Part shown: in pieces, positions 9,106-19,959 of the stretch | Layout of the letters: every line of letters starts with the position of its first letter | Numbering within the stretch: the first letter of the stretch is position 1 | From: Picocystis sp. L7 | Taxonomy: Eukaryota > Chlorophyta > Picocystophyceae > Picocystales > Picocystaceae | Assembly (NCBI GenBank): GCA_020975725.1 | Contig: QXJR01000028.1 | Location: forward strand, 496,001 to 560,000 | DNA length: 64,000 nt | Direction of reading: 5' to 3' | The notes under the pieces: generated by a model | The model's input: only the letters and a program-made list of their open reading frames with translations | What the model was told of the DNA's origin: nothing | The model's database searches: none | Program-made: the position numbers and the translations under genes

Positions 9106-10170
9106 ATGGTGGCGCACAGCAGCCAGCGAAAGCGCATCCCGGTGTCGTTCAAGGCCGGGCCAAACATGGAGAAAAAGACGGGACCCGAAGAGGACCAAGG
9201 GAAGGAAGCACCCACCTTCACCAAACCGGTGGGAAAGAGATGGAGCGACCAGAACGTCGCTGCCAGGAACCTTACCCTACTGAAGACCAAGAAAACCTTT
9301 CGAGGTGTCTACAAAGACAAAGGGGGGTGGGAAGCAAAAATTTCGCTGGGGGGTATAAAGAAATACCTGGGAAGATACGACACTGCAGAAGATGCAGCCA
9401 AAGCGTGGGATACGGCAGCTCTCAAGTACAGAGGACCTTCCACCACACTGAACTTTCCTCAGGAAAGCAAAGCGGGGAAGTCAGAGGAACCCGTCGCTGA
9501 AGCAGCAAAACCGGAAGCCTTGGGAGCAGGTGTTTCGACCAAAGCGCCACCTCCCCATGAACCGGATGCTGATGCCAAGGATCAGGAACACGAGCTACCC
9601 GAGCCAATGGACGAGCAACCCTCAGAGTTGGTTGTTCCACTCCTGTCAACAAAAGATCCCATCCAGGACCAGGTCAACAAATTGATGACCACCGTTCAAG
9701 CCCTCAACAAGGAATCGGAAGCTGCCAAAAAGAGAGAAGCAAAACTGCAGAAGGAAGTCGCCAAGGCGAAAAAAGACGTAGGAAATTTGCAAATGGATGC
9801 GAAGCAAGCGAAATTAGACATAGAAAACCTCACTGTTCAGCTTCAAAGGGAACAGGCCACAACAAGCTATCTACAATGGCATGTGATGTCCATCTACTCT
9901 GTGCTTAGCTCGGCTGGGCACACGATGGCCCCTATGCCAACCCCATCTGGGAGTGCGCCACAGGATGGATCTGGTTTCCAGGCACCCTCGAGCACGGCAT
10001 GTGGAGAAGCACAGCATACCACTCCCAAAGCAGCTGCGCATCTCTTTCAGTCCCTTCATGGAAAATTTGGTGGAGAGGGCAGTTCTCAGATAGCTAGCGG
10101 GCTGCCCAACCTGACATTCCCTGGACCCATCACTCCACCAGTGCAGGGTGACAAGTCTATTCCAAGATAG
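9106..10170 (+). CDS. AP2/ERF-domain protein with coiled coil
   Basis: A 354-residue protein with one AP2/ERF DNA-binding domain at about residues 64-120. The YRG element is represented by FRGVYKDKGGWEAKISLGG and the second half by YDTAEDAAKAWDTAALKYRG, followed by the usual LNFP. Downstream, residues about 190-258 are rich in Lys, Glu, Ala and Gln with heptad-like hydrophobics, predicting a coiled coil for dimerisation. The remainder is low-complexity Pro/Ser/Gly. AP2 proteins are transcription factors in plants and green algae; a single AP2 domain joined to a coiled coil is not a standard land-plant arrangement. The ATG at 9106 is the first in frame. It converges with the ubiquitin-like gene 208 bp downstream. 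Confidence 0.85.
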   Translation: MVAHSSQRKRIPVSFKAGPNMEKKTGPEEDQGKEAPTFTKPVGKRWSDQNVAARNLTLLKTKKTFRGVYKDKGGWEAKISLGGIKKYLGRYDTAEDAAKAWDTAALKYRGPSTTLNFPQESKAGKSEEPVAEAAKPEALGAGVSTKAPPPHEPDADAKDQEHELPEPMDEQPSELVVPLLSTKDPIQDQVNKLMTTVQALNKESEAAKKREAKLQKEVAKAKKDVGNLQMDAKQAKLDIENLTVQLQREQATTSYLQWHVMSIYSVLSSAGHTMAPMPTPSGSAPQDGSGFQAPSSTACGEAQHTTPKAAAHLFQSLHGKFGGEGSSQIASGLPNLTFPGPITPPVQGDKSIPR

Positions 10171-10378
10171 TTTTGACGCTACGCTGGCCATGGTCACATG
10201 TTATTCAAGGCGTCACACACGTACAACAAAAGGCTTGGAGATAGGATGATCAGCGGACCTGCATCTCATTCATATGACTTACAGAGGCAACGAGTGTGAT
10301 CAGATCCCCACCCAACTTAGTAACCAATTGCTTTTCCAGCAACCTCTCTCTATACCCTGGAAGCCTCAACTTCACATT

Positions 10379-11518
10379 CTAGTGAGAAACATAGTCCGCA
10401 TACCTCTCAGGTCTTTGGCGATCCCGCTTTTCGATCTCTTCCCAATTGATATCTGGTGCGAGCGTCGTCAACGCGTCGTGAAAGTTCTTCCCTGGTCCCA
10501 CCCCACCATGCCTGACAATTGCCCAGAACATACGTGGCGAAACTAAGGCCATTGCATCTGGCTTTAAATTCTTCCTTGCAACGGGGTCTTCATCGCAAGC
10601 AACCACTCTCAGGATTGCAGGAAGTAGCATGGCAGGTATCCCGGTAACTAATTCCTTCCTGGCTGCCCCCCTTGAGCCCACTTGGTACTCTATTTCCAAG
10701 CGGCCCGACCCGTCGCTGAGCTCCCGGAACTTGACACGACCTAGAAGTGCAGCAGATACCTTGCGATTCGCTTCGGATTCAGCACCAACTTTGGCCCTAG
10801 CCTCGCGCAGGGATTTTCTGAGCGACAAGTGTGCAGACTTTGTCAATTGACCTCCACCTCCTGCAGCAGCGTTGACCAAATCGGCTGCCATTCGATTCTC
10901 AACTTCCTTCATGGTGGAACTTTCGCTTCCTACCAAGGTGTTGTCTGCATCATTGTGTATGCTGTCATCTGCGTTCCCCAGTACCCTTCCTGTACCGGGC
11001 ATTCTACCAATGCGCCGTTTCTTGGGTTTCCTTTCCCCGGGACGAGCTTTGTCTGAAGCTTGAGGAGATGGGACCGGTGTCCCGGCAGCAGCACCTTGTG
11101 TTCGAATGGCTGTCGGGGTGGGCATATCATCTCGAATTGCCGCTCTCTTATTCTTCTTTTCAATGTCCACAGCCTCCTGTGCCCCATTGCTTGGGGGATT
11201 CGAGGATGCATCAGGTTCTTGCGGCGTGCCAATCGAATTGGAACCTCCACCTCCTCCATCTGTCCTCTCCAGGAAGATGGTTCCTTTGTCCAACAATCCA
11301 ATCTCCTCCAGCGTCTGGTTGTCTTTGTGCACACGTGGGAACACGTCTTGAGGTGGAAAACCAGCCCTTAGTTTCACTTTCTTCGCAGCCACACGTGTGA
11401 GCTTCCCTGCCAGCTTCGCCAGGTCCTTGACGGTGGTCTTTCCTCCTTGTTTCAGCTCCAGTTCCTCCACGTTCCCTTTCGGACCACGCACACGCAGCTT
11501 CCACTCCCCTCCTGCCAT
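10379..11518 (-). CDS. Ubiquitin-like (OTU1/UBX-type) domain protein with conserved-looking C terminus
   Basis: A 379-residue protein. Residues about 4-84 form a ubiquitin-like fold resembling the N-terminal domain of OTU1/YOD1, with a basic loop then GFPPQDVFPRV and a final GTIFLER strand. In OTU1 that domain contacts the Cdc48/p97 ATPase. No OTU protease domain follows. The middle (about 85-190) is low complexity with a basic KPKKRRIGR nuclear-signal-like patch. The last ~170 residues look folded and end in a helical segment with MFWAIVRHGGVG and WEEIEKRDRQRPERYADY, which I do not recognise by name. The start at 11518 (MAGGEWKL) places the domain at the N terminus as in OTU1; an in-frame ATG lies 22 codons upstream. 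A Cdc48/p97-linked or nuclear adaptor role is inference. Confidence 0.7.
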   Translation of the reverse strand: MAGGEWKLRVRGPKGNVEELELKQGGKTTVKDLAKLAGKLTRVAAKKVKLRAGFPPQDVFPRVHKDNQTLEEIGLLDKGTIFLERTDGGGGGSNSIGTPQEPDASSNPPSNGAQEAVDIEKKNKRAAIRDDMPTPTAIRTQGAAAGTPVPSPQASDKARPGERKPKKRRIGRMPGTGRVLGNADDSIHNDADNTLVGSESSTMKEVENRMAADLVNAAAGGGGQLTKSAHLSLRKSLREARAKVGAESEANRKVSAALLGRVKFRELSDGSGRLEIEYQVGSRGAARKELVTGIPAMLLPAILRVVACDEDPVARKNLKPDAMALVSPRMFWAIVRHGGVGPGKNFHDALTTLAPDINWEEIEKRDRQRPERYADYVSH

Positions 11519-12294
11519 CCCTGGGGACCTTCTTGAAGTGGTGTGGTGAACGGACCTTGGATCCCCTGAACACACGTCCACCATCGAGGGAGGATGAGGG
11601 AGAGGTTCCAGGCAGGGACCCAAACGCCAGAACCGACGATGGGAATGCCAAGACGGTTCGAACGAGCAAAGTGGCGACGATGAAGGGTTGCCTGCTTCCT
11701 CGAACGCGAGGTCGATGCCTGGGAATGCAGCAGGAGCGACTCGGACCCTCGACGTGCGATGGATAGGTCCGAAAACGCCGTCGCTAGGCAGGGAACTGGC
11801 GCGGTCGAAGGCTGCCTGCGTTCCGAAACACGAGGTGGAACCGTCCAGCGGCATCCAGCTCCATCCTCCAAGTCCTGGAGCGTGCGGAACGTACGTGCCG
11901 ATGGATCTCCGGGGACGAGGGAAGAAAAGAAATTGCACATGTCGCATCGTGTCGTCTTTCGAAGCCGGAGCTGGCCGCACGAGACCTCCTCGTACGACGA
12001 CGAGAAGGTGCATGCTGGTCGCAGACACTTCGCCTTCTGGACGCGGCGTTGCGTACAGGGCGCACGCAGTGAAGCGTTCCATCGTCTCGTGCGAAGAGAT
12101 CGGGACGAGCGCCGAGTAATAAAAGGAAAGCAAAACAGGTTCAATAATGTGTTCTATGGAAGCAAGTCCACAAGTCAAGCATGCGAGTCCCTATGCACAG
12201 TGGTAAGTGCCGTGCGTAAAATACTGCTGAGCATGTGCCAAGCTACAGTTGTTGCACCGTGGTGCCCTGTGCTCTTGTGCGAGGCAAGGAGGGT
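11519..12294. other. Intergenic between two minus-strand genes
   Basis: This stretch is the 5' flank of the ubiquitin-like gene and the 3' flank of the HMG-box gene. The first 600 bases are GC-rich and stop-poor in several frames, without any family match I can see. The open frame that runs upstream from the ubiquitin-like gene to 12178 is treated as leader. Confidence 0.5.
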
Positions 12295-12801
12295 TCACAT
12301 CGGAGTGAGCCCACGATAAGCTGCGATCTCTTGTTCATAGCGCATCTTGTCCTTCTCGGCCATGTCCAGGTACTTGGCTTTCTCTGCTTCCGGCATATCT
12401 GCCCACATTCTCCCAAGCATCTTTCCGATGTCTCCGAAGGTGATGCCTGGGTTTCCCTTGACGATCTTCTCGCGGTTCTCCTTGCAGAACAGCACATAGG
12501 GCTGGAGCGGCTTCTTCGGCGCCTTGGGATCTTTGCCAATCATCATCTTGTAGGCGGACATTTCTTCTTCGTACCTAGCTTTGTCTTTCGCCGCCATAGC
12601 GACAAACTTTCCCTTCTCCGAACTGTCGAGTTCTGCCCACTTCTTCCCGAGGACTTTTCCGATGTCTCCGAAACCAATGCCGGGATTCTCCGCTTCGACG
12701 ACCTTGCGCATCTCCTTGCAGAAGAGCACGTACGGCTGGAGCGCCTTTTTGGGCGCATTGGGGTCCTTCTTGCGCTTCTTGTCCTTGCCGGCCTTGGTCA
12801 T
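12295..12801 (-). CDS. High-mobility-group protein with two HMG boxes
   Basis: A 168-residue chromatin protein made almost entirely of two HMG boxes (about residues 15-85 and 91-160) behind a short basic tail KDKKRKKDPNAPKK. Each box carries the PYVLFCKE, PGITFGDIGK-type and LGxxW signatures of HMGB/NHP6 proteins, which bend DNA and loosen nucleosomes. The boxes are very alike, pointing to an internal duplication. There is no acidic C-terminal tail as in animal HMGB1. The gene lacks introns, and the ATG at 12801 directly precedes the basic tail. A long GC-rich block lies upstream. Confidence 0.93.
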   Translation of the reverse strand: MTKAGKDKKRKKDPNAPKKALQPYVLFCKEMRKVVEAENPGIGFGDIGKVLGKKWAELDSSEKGKFVAMAAKDKARYEEEMSAYKMMIGKDPKAPKKPLQPYVLFCKENREKIVKGNPGITFGDIGKMLGRMWADMPEAEKAKYLDMAEKDKMRYEQEIAAYRGLTPM

Positions 12802-15800
12802 GGCGCCCGGTGGTCCTGGCCCCGCACGTTCCCTGTCAGTCTCTGTCGACGCACTCGACGCGCCTCTTTACGACAGTTCGAAAGCGGTCGGAGGACTCAC
12901 TGAGAGAACGCACTCCCGCTCCTGGGGTTCTCTGTCTGCCGCACGTGTGAGAGTGGCAGAGAGATCTGGCACCACCCGCACTGTCGGCCCCCTCCCTCCC
13001 CCTGCCCCTCCCCTCGGTGGGGTCGCCACCCCTGCCACGCGCCCAGGGCCGCCCCGCCACGATCGGGGAGGGGCGTCTCAAAGAAACGGGGGGGTGACCG
13101 CGTCGAGGGAGGTCTGTCCGCAGAAGAAGGGGGGAAGGGAAGGGTTTCAGACGCACCGAGGCGAACGGATCCTCGAAGGCAAGAGAAACCGGTCGAAAAC
13201 GAACCCAACAAGCCGTGGACGAGAAACGGAAATACGAAACAGTGGCGGACGAGGAAGGAGGGGAAAGCGTGTCCTCGACACGAGCGATTCGCTTGCAACG
13301 ACCGCCGAGGATTCCAGAAACATACGAGGATCGAGAGAAGAAAACAGCAGCCTCCTCGACGCGTTGCGTGAGAAAAATCTCAGCACGCCGTACAGAGGGA
13401 AGAAATGTCGTCGCCCGCAGAGGTTTTCATAGTGTGAAGAAAGCGATCCTCGACAGTGACCGAGTATATTTGAATTTCAGTGCGAGAACCGTGCCCATCC
13501 AGACCAACCGTCAATCACCGAGGGACGGTTCTGCCCGGATGCGGTCAACGGACCGATTTCGAATTGGTTCGGAAAACGAGAATATTCTCCCGGGTAGCCT
13601 CGACAGGTCTCTCCCTCGAGGACTCTTGCTAGACCCACGTGCTCAACTTCTCGGGCACTTGCAATGCCTCGCAAACAATGGACCCGGTCATGTACCATAG
13701 AAGTTTTCACATGCGTGGAGTACAACAAGCTGAGGTAGATTCACGATGAATTTTCTCACAATGTGCGTGGACGAGGTCGCAACGTTTAGCGGACTTGTGG
13801 AGCAATATTTTAGAAATGGAATCAATGTTGAAACATGTGGTTGTGAATGCTAAGGATCGATTTCAAGCCTTGAGGTGTAAATTGGACTTTTCCCATTCTC
13901 CTATTTCACGTGAAGAGATTTGGTGGATGCTTGCTCACTTGCTTCTAAAGAATGAAATGAAGTGCAAGTCATTTGGGTGACGATTGCGAGTGAAATTTTC
14001 ATTGATGTAGAGCCAAGTATAAAGTATTTGTTTGTCCATTGTTCTCAATCATGTCTACGCTCTCCCAAACAACTATCGCCTGCTTTAAGTGATGCACAAT
14101 AGGAATGAGTGTGTTTAATCGTGGATTAAAGGGGTGAGAAACGACATCCACGGAGAAGACACGCGTTGCAATGATCGAGCAAAGATGGTATCGTTTGACA
14201 TTTGTCCACTCCCCTTCCATTTCGCTTGATAAACCATTGAAAGAAGCAGCATTTGTCCAATCATACGTCACGGGCTATCCCAGCGATGATTTCGTGAATG
14301 CGAAAGGAATCACTAGGCTTCCTTTTAGGGATCACTTTGTTATGCATCAATCAAGCGAATAAACCGGAAGCTTTGTTGAGTGCATTCGAATCGAACTTGA
14401 TGAAAATATGAACAGTTGTTCGCATTTTTGGATTGTTTGCAGCACGACATGTCCATGACGGTCGCAATTTGTCTTGGGATAGCAATTGACATAATGTACA
14501 TCGTCTTTTTTCCAAGAACGGGCAAAAAGACGTGAAGAACAAGCTTTGCTCATCTTTGATTTCGCATGCAAAGGATCTTTGCGAAGTTTGAAGGTTGCGC
14601 AAAAGAATTGTTCGTTGTTGTCTACAAACGAGTTTGCTTATGTGAAAGCATGCCGCCTCACCAATGAAAGGAATCTTGGAGATGTGAAACGTTCGAGAAG
14701 CAAGGTTATCCTTTCAAGCTTGGGTGGAATAAATGGAAGATATCACCCTTCCTGTTAGTTGTGAACGAGTACGTATTCCCTTGGTACCACTCGGAAGGAA
14801 GGGCAACCATGTAGAGGTGTGGTGTTGGGCGCCATCTTTGAAAGCACACTGTGAAAGATAGCTCAAACATGGCTTTGTCATGTTGTAGTACATCATTCCA
14901 AAAGATGACGAAAGCGTTGTTGGGTAATCAAAGAGATCAATAGGTATGGCAACTTGCTCGTGCAACATGGCTAGTTTCTATAACGTTCGTCAAGCATAAG
15001 CGTGGAGTTCCTTTTTTCCCGTGGATTCAAGGAACCATTGAGCTTCCGAGGAGTCGTCCATTCAAAGTGAGGAGTCCTTTAAGTACATAAACTTCGCCAC
15101 GCTGCTGATGCCTTTGGGTAGGGCCTCACCCTCTAACCGCCAAAAGTACGAGCGGAGTTGTACAACGAAGTTCAGTATCTATGTGGGAAGCTAGATGGCA
15201 TTTTTTCTCGTAGAAGAGATTTTGTGTACGAAGAGTGTTGCAATCAATAGCTTGGCCTCTGCAAAAATCCTCGATTCTTACTATGACCTATGGGAACTTT
15301 GCGACCTTTTGCACAACTTTGCCTAACCAAAGGCTCATCGTGAAAATGACGAAGTTAAGACGCCACAAATATTTGAGGCAAAAGAAAAGGTGTTTGACTA
15401 CTAGAGTTATGCCTATTTTTTTCAGTGCAAGAAAAGGATGCATTGCTTGCAATATTCGTATCTCTCAAGCATTAAGCGTTGCACGCAGGCCGAGCCTTCG
15501 GATAAGGATGTATTGAGCACACACAGTACCAATCACACATGTATTGAGAACAAAGTCGCCATGGAAAGAGCTATATAGGGAACAGATCTCAACCACAAAT
15601 TGAGGAAGCTATTGGATTCTACTTATGCGCTGCATGGCCTTACACAGGAACAACGGAGACTTTTAACATGCTAGTGAAAGCCGAACAACACACGACCAAT
15701 GCTCGGTGCATTGCACACCACCAGAATGGAAGAGTCTACTCGTTCGTTGATCGCTAGGCAACGCCGACAATTTCTATGGACAAACCTTGCGAGGGCTCAC

Positions 15801-15990
15801 TGCATTGAACTACGCAAAATCCAAGGCCATGATCACTCCATTCGTACGTACTACGGAGCAGTTGTGCAGGCAATGCATGGAAAGGTAGTTCCTTTATGTC
15901 CCCCTAAATGAAGATAATTATTTCACATTGATGCAAAGAGAGAAATGTAGAAGAAAAAAGTCACAGCCACAGCAAAAACAGCAGAGGTTT
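12802..15990. other. Long intergenic stretch, no gene recognised
   Basis: About 900 bases next to the HMG gene are GC-rich, stop-poor 5' flank. From about 13700 to 15950 the sequence is AT-richer with only short open frames on both strands. None shows a domain, a conserved motif or a plausible splice chain. It could be old, decayed transposon sequence, but no terminal repeats or enzyme motifs are visible. Confidence 0.5.
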
Positions 15991-17340
15991 CTAAACCCGT
16001 GACATCCCCTCAGTAAATCCTGGAGATTCGCACACGTAGTGGCCATCCGTGCCGATTCCAAATCCTTTGGGGTCAGCAAATACATTCTCCAGGAGCTGTG
16101 AGCGATCTGGGAGCGGGCTTTCGTCTGCAAACTCAACCGATTCTTCGACTACATCTGTTATCCGCTTTTCTAGCTCTTTCAGCTTCTCTTCTGTAGCAAG
16201 CTTGTTCTCAAGTATGTACTTTTTGAATGCTGGGAGTGGATCCCTCACGGCAAATTTTGCTTTCTCTGCTGGATCACGAAGCTCGTCAGGGTCTGCAAGT
16301 GAATGTCCTCGGAACCTGTACGTTTCTGCTTCAATCAATGTGGGGCCTTCTCCATTACGTGCCCTCTCGATCGCTTCAAGCGCATATTTCTGACATTCTA
16401 GCACATCCATACCGTTGATGCGGTAACCCGGCATTCCAAATGCAGGTCCCTTTTTGTAAATATACGGCTCTTTATCTCCGAGGGAAGGGGCAGTAGCACG
16501 GAAGTGGCTCATGCCAATAGCCCACAAGTTGTTCTCCACGACAAACACAATGGGAAGCTTGTACAAAGACGCCATGTTTAGGCATTCGTAAAATTGACCA
16601 ACATTGCAGGTCCCATCTCCGAAGAAAGCCATTGTGACTTGATTTGCAGACTCATCTTGGAGTACTTCTCGGCGGTATCTCGTCTGGAATGCCGAACCCA
16701 GTGCCACCGGTATTCCCTCTCCAATAAAAGCAAAGCCTCCAAGCTGTGCATCCGACGCAGAAAAAGAGGCCAACACGAAGGCAAACGTCAGTCATCACCT
16801 CCTCCCGCACAGACACACGTCTTGTTGTGCATGCGCGTAAACGCCCGAGTGACGCACCATGTTGTACTCTGCGGAGAACATGTGCATAGAACCACCTTGC
16901 CCACGACACAAGCCGGTAGTCTTTCCGAAGAGTTCGGCCATCACCTCCCGCGCAGGGACGCCTTTGCTCAGTGCATGCACGTGATCCCTGTACGTAGAGC
17001 ATATGAAATCGTCCTTCCGCAGGTTCTTTATGAAGCCCGTCGACACGGCCTCCTGACCACTGTACAGATGGACGAATCCAAACATCTTGCCACGGTAATA
17101 CATCTGTGCACACATGTCTTCAAACTCACGGCCGAGAAACATGTCTTCGTACAGCATGAGCGCATTTTCGCTGTCCACTTTCGGCGAGCTGGAGTTCGAG
17201 CCTCCCTTGGCTCCACTCTGGGATTTGGTGTCTGCTGACTGCGCCCGCAAGATCCGTCCTGGGCGGGCCGCCACGCCCACGTGGGTGCGAGGAGTGCGTG
17301 CAACGTGTCCGGTGCGTGGCACTCTCGGAGCGTACGCCAT
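15991..17340 (-). CDS. Plastid pyruvate dehydrogenase E1 alpha subunit (two exons)
   Basis: E1 alpha of the plastid pyruvate dehydrogenase complex, which makes acetyl-CoA for fatty acid synthesis. Exon 1 is 17340-16858 and exon 2 is 16743-15991; the 114-nt intron 16744-16857 starts GTGCGT and ends CAG, and splicing joins SAEYNM to [10 protein letters not shown], restoring the family sequence. The 411-residue product matches the cyanobacterial/plastid form ([39 protein letters not shown]) rather than the mitochondrial form. The thiamine-diphosphate motif begins at GDGTCN (residues 203-208) and ends VVENN. The first ~45 residues are basic and Ser/Ala-rich with no signal peptide, fitting a plastid transit peptide. 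In red algae this gene is generally plastid-encoded, so the nuclear copy favours a green alga. Confidence 0.95.
16744..16857 (-). other. Intron of the PDH E1 alpha gene
   Basis: A 114-nt intron with donor GTGCGT and acceptor CAG. Without removal the frame stops shortly after exon 1; removal gives a continuous conserved protein. Confidence 0.9.
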
Positions 17341-19959
17341 GATCGCAGACGTTCTTCGGTCGGACGCAACCGTTGACGTGTGATTTCCGATCCGATCGTC
17401 ACCAGCCGTCGTCTAACCGTCCAATCGAAGGGTGGACGGAGAAGATTCTCCCGAGGAGGACCCCAGGGAATCTCCCCCAGTGGAGGCGAAAGACCTTCCT
17501 CTGCGGGATGGGCGGGATTCGAGCAAGGGAAACCGGAAATACCCCGACTTGGGCCGGGGAACCGGTTGCTGTCGAGGAGGGCGGGGTGGACCCCCGTGTC
17601 CACCTTCCAACCGGAGCATCTCCGCCCTCGCTGAGGATTTGCTCAAGGCCCTGCGACAGCCCTCGGCATTGCCCTCCTCAGCGGTACATGCACCGTTGGC
17701 CAGCTATTCTCCCCGTCGTTGGTCGGGATAGCCGTATCCGTTCGGACGATCGTCGGTTTGGGAGAGAACGCGGTTCGCACGGAAAAACAAACCGAGAGAA
17801 CGGACACAAGTGGACGTGCTTCCAACCAGGCGTAGCAAGAGTCCTCACCGATGTGCTCCAACTCACTGCTCGCGCTCCCGACCAACGGCTTCTCCCGTCG
17901 GCATTTCCGAAGACATTGATCGTCCCTTCACGATCGTCGGCTTCCCGCGAAAGTTCTTGCACCTATCGCAGGGTCCAGCGTGGCACGAATCTTTCCAAGT
18001 GAAAAGCTTGTAAAGTCGGTTATGTATGCCAAGTTGTACGATCGAGCAGCTTGGCCTTGCCAAGCCTGCTCACACAAGTCTCAACTCGAGGAAGAGTTCA
18101 CTCGTCGCGTGCACAAGGGCGTTAATTTAAGTGTTCAACGAAGTTCGAATGAAGCCACGAAGTGCTCTTGTTGCCAACATCCCAATCACTAAGAGAACAA
18201 CACTTTGAAGAGTTTTGTGAGCTGAAGTAAGGGGAAATGACCCATTTCACATCCTTAAGCCAATACGAAACGGTTCCATAATATTGAAACAGTAAGCTTT
18301 AAGGGAGGGCACTCATGGATGGAAATACCTCAATGCTTACAAGGGCTTGGAACGAACACCGTCTGCCAACAAAGAAGACGCTTGTAATGTTGAACTCGGA
18401 CATCTTCCTAAGGATATGCAACACGATGTAAACTAGGTTGGCATGCTTGGTTCATAGGAGTAGAAGACCATGGGATCAAGCAAAGCTGTCTTTGAAACAC
18501 GTTTGTAAGAGCGTTGGAGTGGTTGTGTCGAGACAAGGGATCCAACGGATCGTACAACGAAAATTGGCACAAGGGACTTGTTCGTTCGCCTATTACATTG
18601 CACAAAGTGCTCAAGAGTGCTTTGAAGGACGTGACTCCTTCGTCCACATGTGCGTCTCTCTGTGTGTGATCAATCTTCGGTGACAGGGCCGATCCTCTAC
18701 GCATCCTAGCACCAGCAACTAAGGTTTGCTATACCTCTAGGAGTACGGTATCAAGGCCACCCCTACCGTAAAATGAACACCGTCAAGTCAGCCCCGCTTT
18801 TGTCGCGTGAATGCAGAAGTCCTCTTCTTTTGTTTTGCACACGTACAAATATACTAAACGAAGCGATCTCAAGGCGTTGGTCCAATTTGATCCGGAATTC
18901 CGTGGACATTGGGATTTTGTAGAACCTAGAGTGCTGGACATGAATTCATATAGTTGAAATTCTACCCTAGGTGGATGTGGATGAGCAAGCAAAATTGGAC
19001 TCATTGTTGGCCTCCTTGTAAGAGAGGGACTTTAATCGAGACATGGGTGGGCAACACATACAGTGCTAGTAGACAGAAAAGTTTGAAGATAGAGAGTCAT
19101 TCTTTGCTCTTGCAACGATCGCGCCACCGTCCCAAAGCAAAGGTCGGTAACCTCAACCAAAGTCTCAAAAAAGTTTGCAATGCATAGGTTGTATGGCCAA
19201 CACATGCGCATCCCTAGTTGTAAGTGTCCTTACTTCGTGCATGTCGATCCAATTGGTGGATGAGGCAGAGTCGAAGTTCTCACCGAGTACTCCGGGTGGT
19301 TGCTGAATTGCAGGAAGCAAACCGTCCATGCTACTTTCTTCTCATTGCTCTGCATGAGATTGGATGTTATGTGCATCGCCCAAACAAACCATAAAGGTTG
19401 CAAGGACGTTCTTCGTTTTGAAGAAGAGACCGTCGTTTTTAGAAGGCCCGTCTCTTGCACTTCACATTCCGTGTTTGCACTTGGTGCAGTGATGAGAGTG
19501 GATTGCCAAAACGTTGGTTTTTCGATGTCAATCTGGATGGTGTGCGCAAACGTATTTTCTCGGCAACTTGCGGAGCGTGTGTCACCTTTCCGAGCCCTCA
19601 TTCCACACGCAACGCCGAGGTTTCGAACCGTATTGTCCATCGCAATTGCATGTCGTTGGCCTCGTGCTTACCCCAACCACGGTGGGGAGAATCGAATGTC
19701 CAGTCCAATACCTCCGGGTTCCACCCTTTTCTTTTGGTGTTCTTTCCTGGGTCCCTTCCAATCGAACCCTTCCTTCTGCCCGGTCGACCTCCCATCAGCA
19801 CATGCTCGGACGTGTGGTTTCTACGGTGCGATCTTCCGATCGGTCTCGTCGAGGTGCTTCTGGCGCGCATTCGATCGATCTGGAACGGATCTCACGCACG
19901 TCTTCGATCGGAGGCACGTGAATCTGATCGTGTGCGCCCGTCGGTGAGACAGGGACGCC
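17341..19959. other. Intergenic, no gene recognised
   Basis: GC-rich 5' flank of PDH E1 alpha up to about 17950, then about 1.6 kb of AT-richer sequence without identifiable coding or RNA features, then a GC-rich block from about 19600 that forms the 5' flank of PSMB4. Open frames here overlap on several strands and carry no domain signature. Confidence 0.5.

Noticed and set aside
13700-15950. AT-rich stretch considered as an old transposon
   Set aside because: No terminal repeats, target duplication, or enzyme motif found by eye; left as unassigned intergenic sequence.
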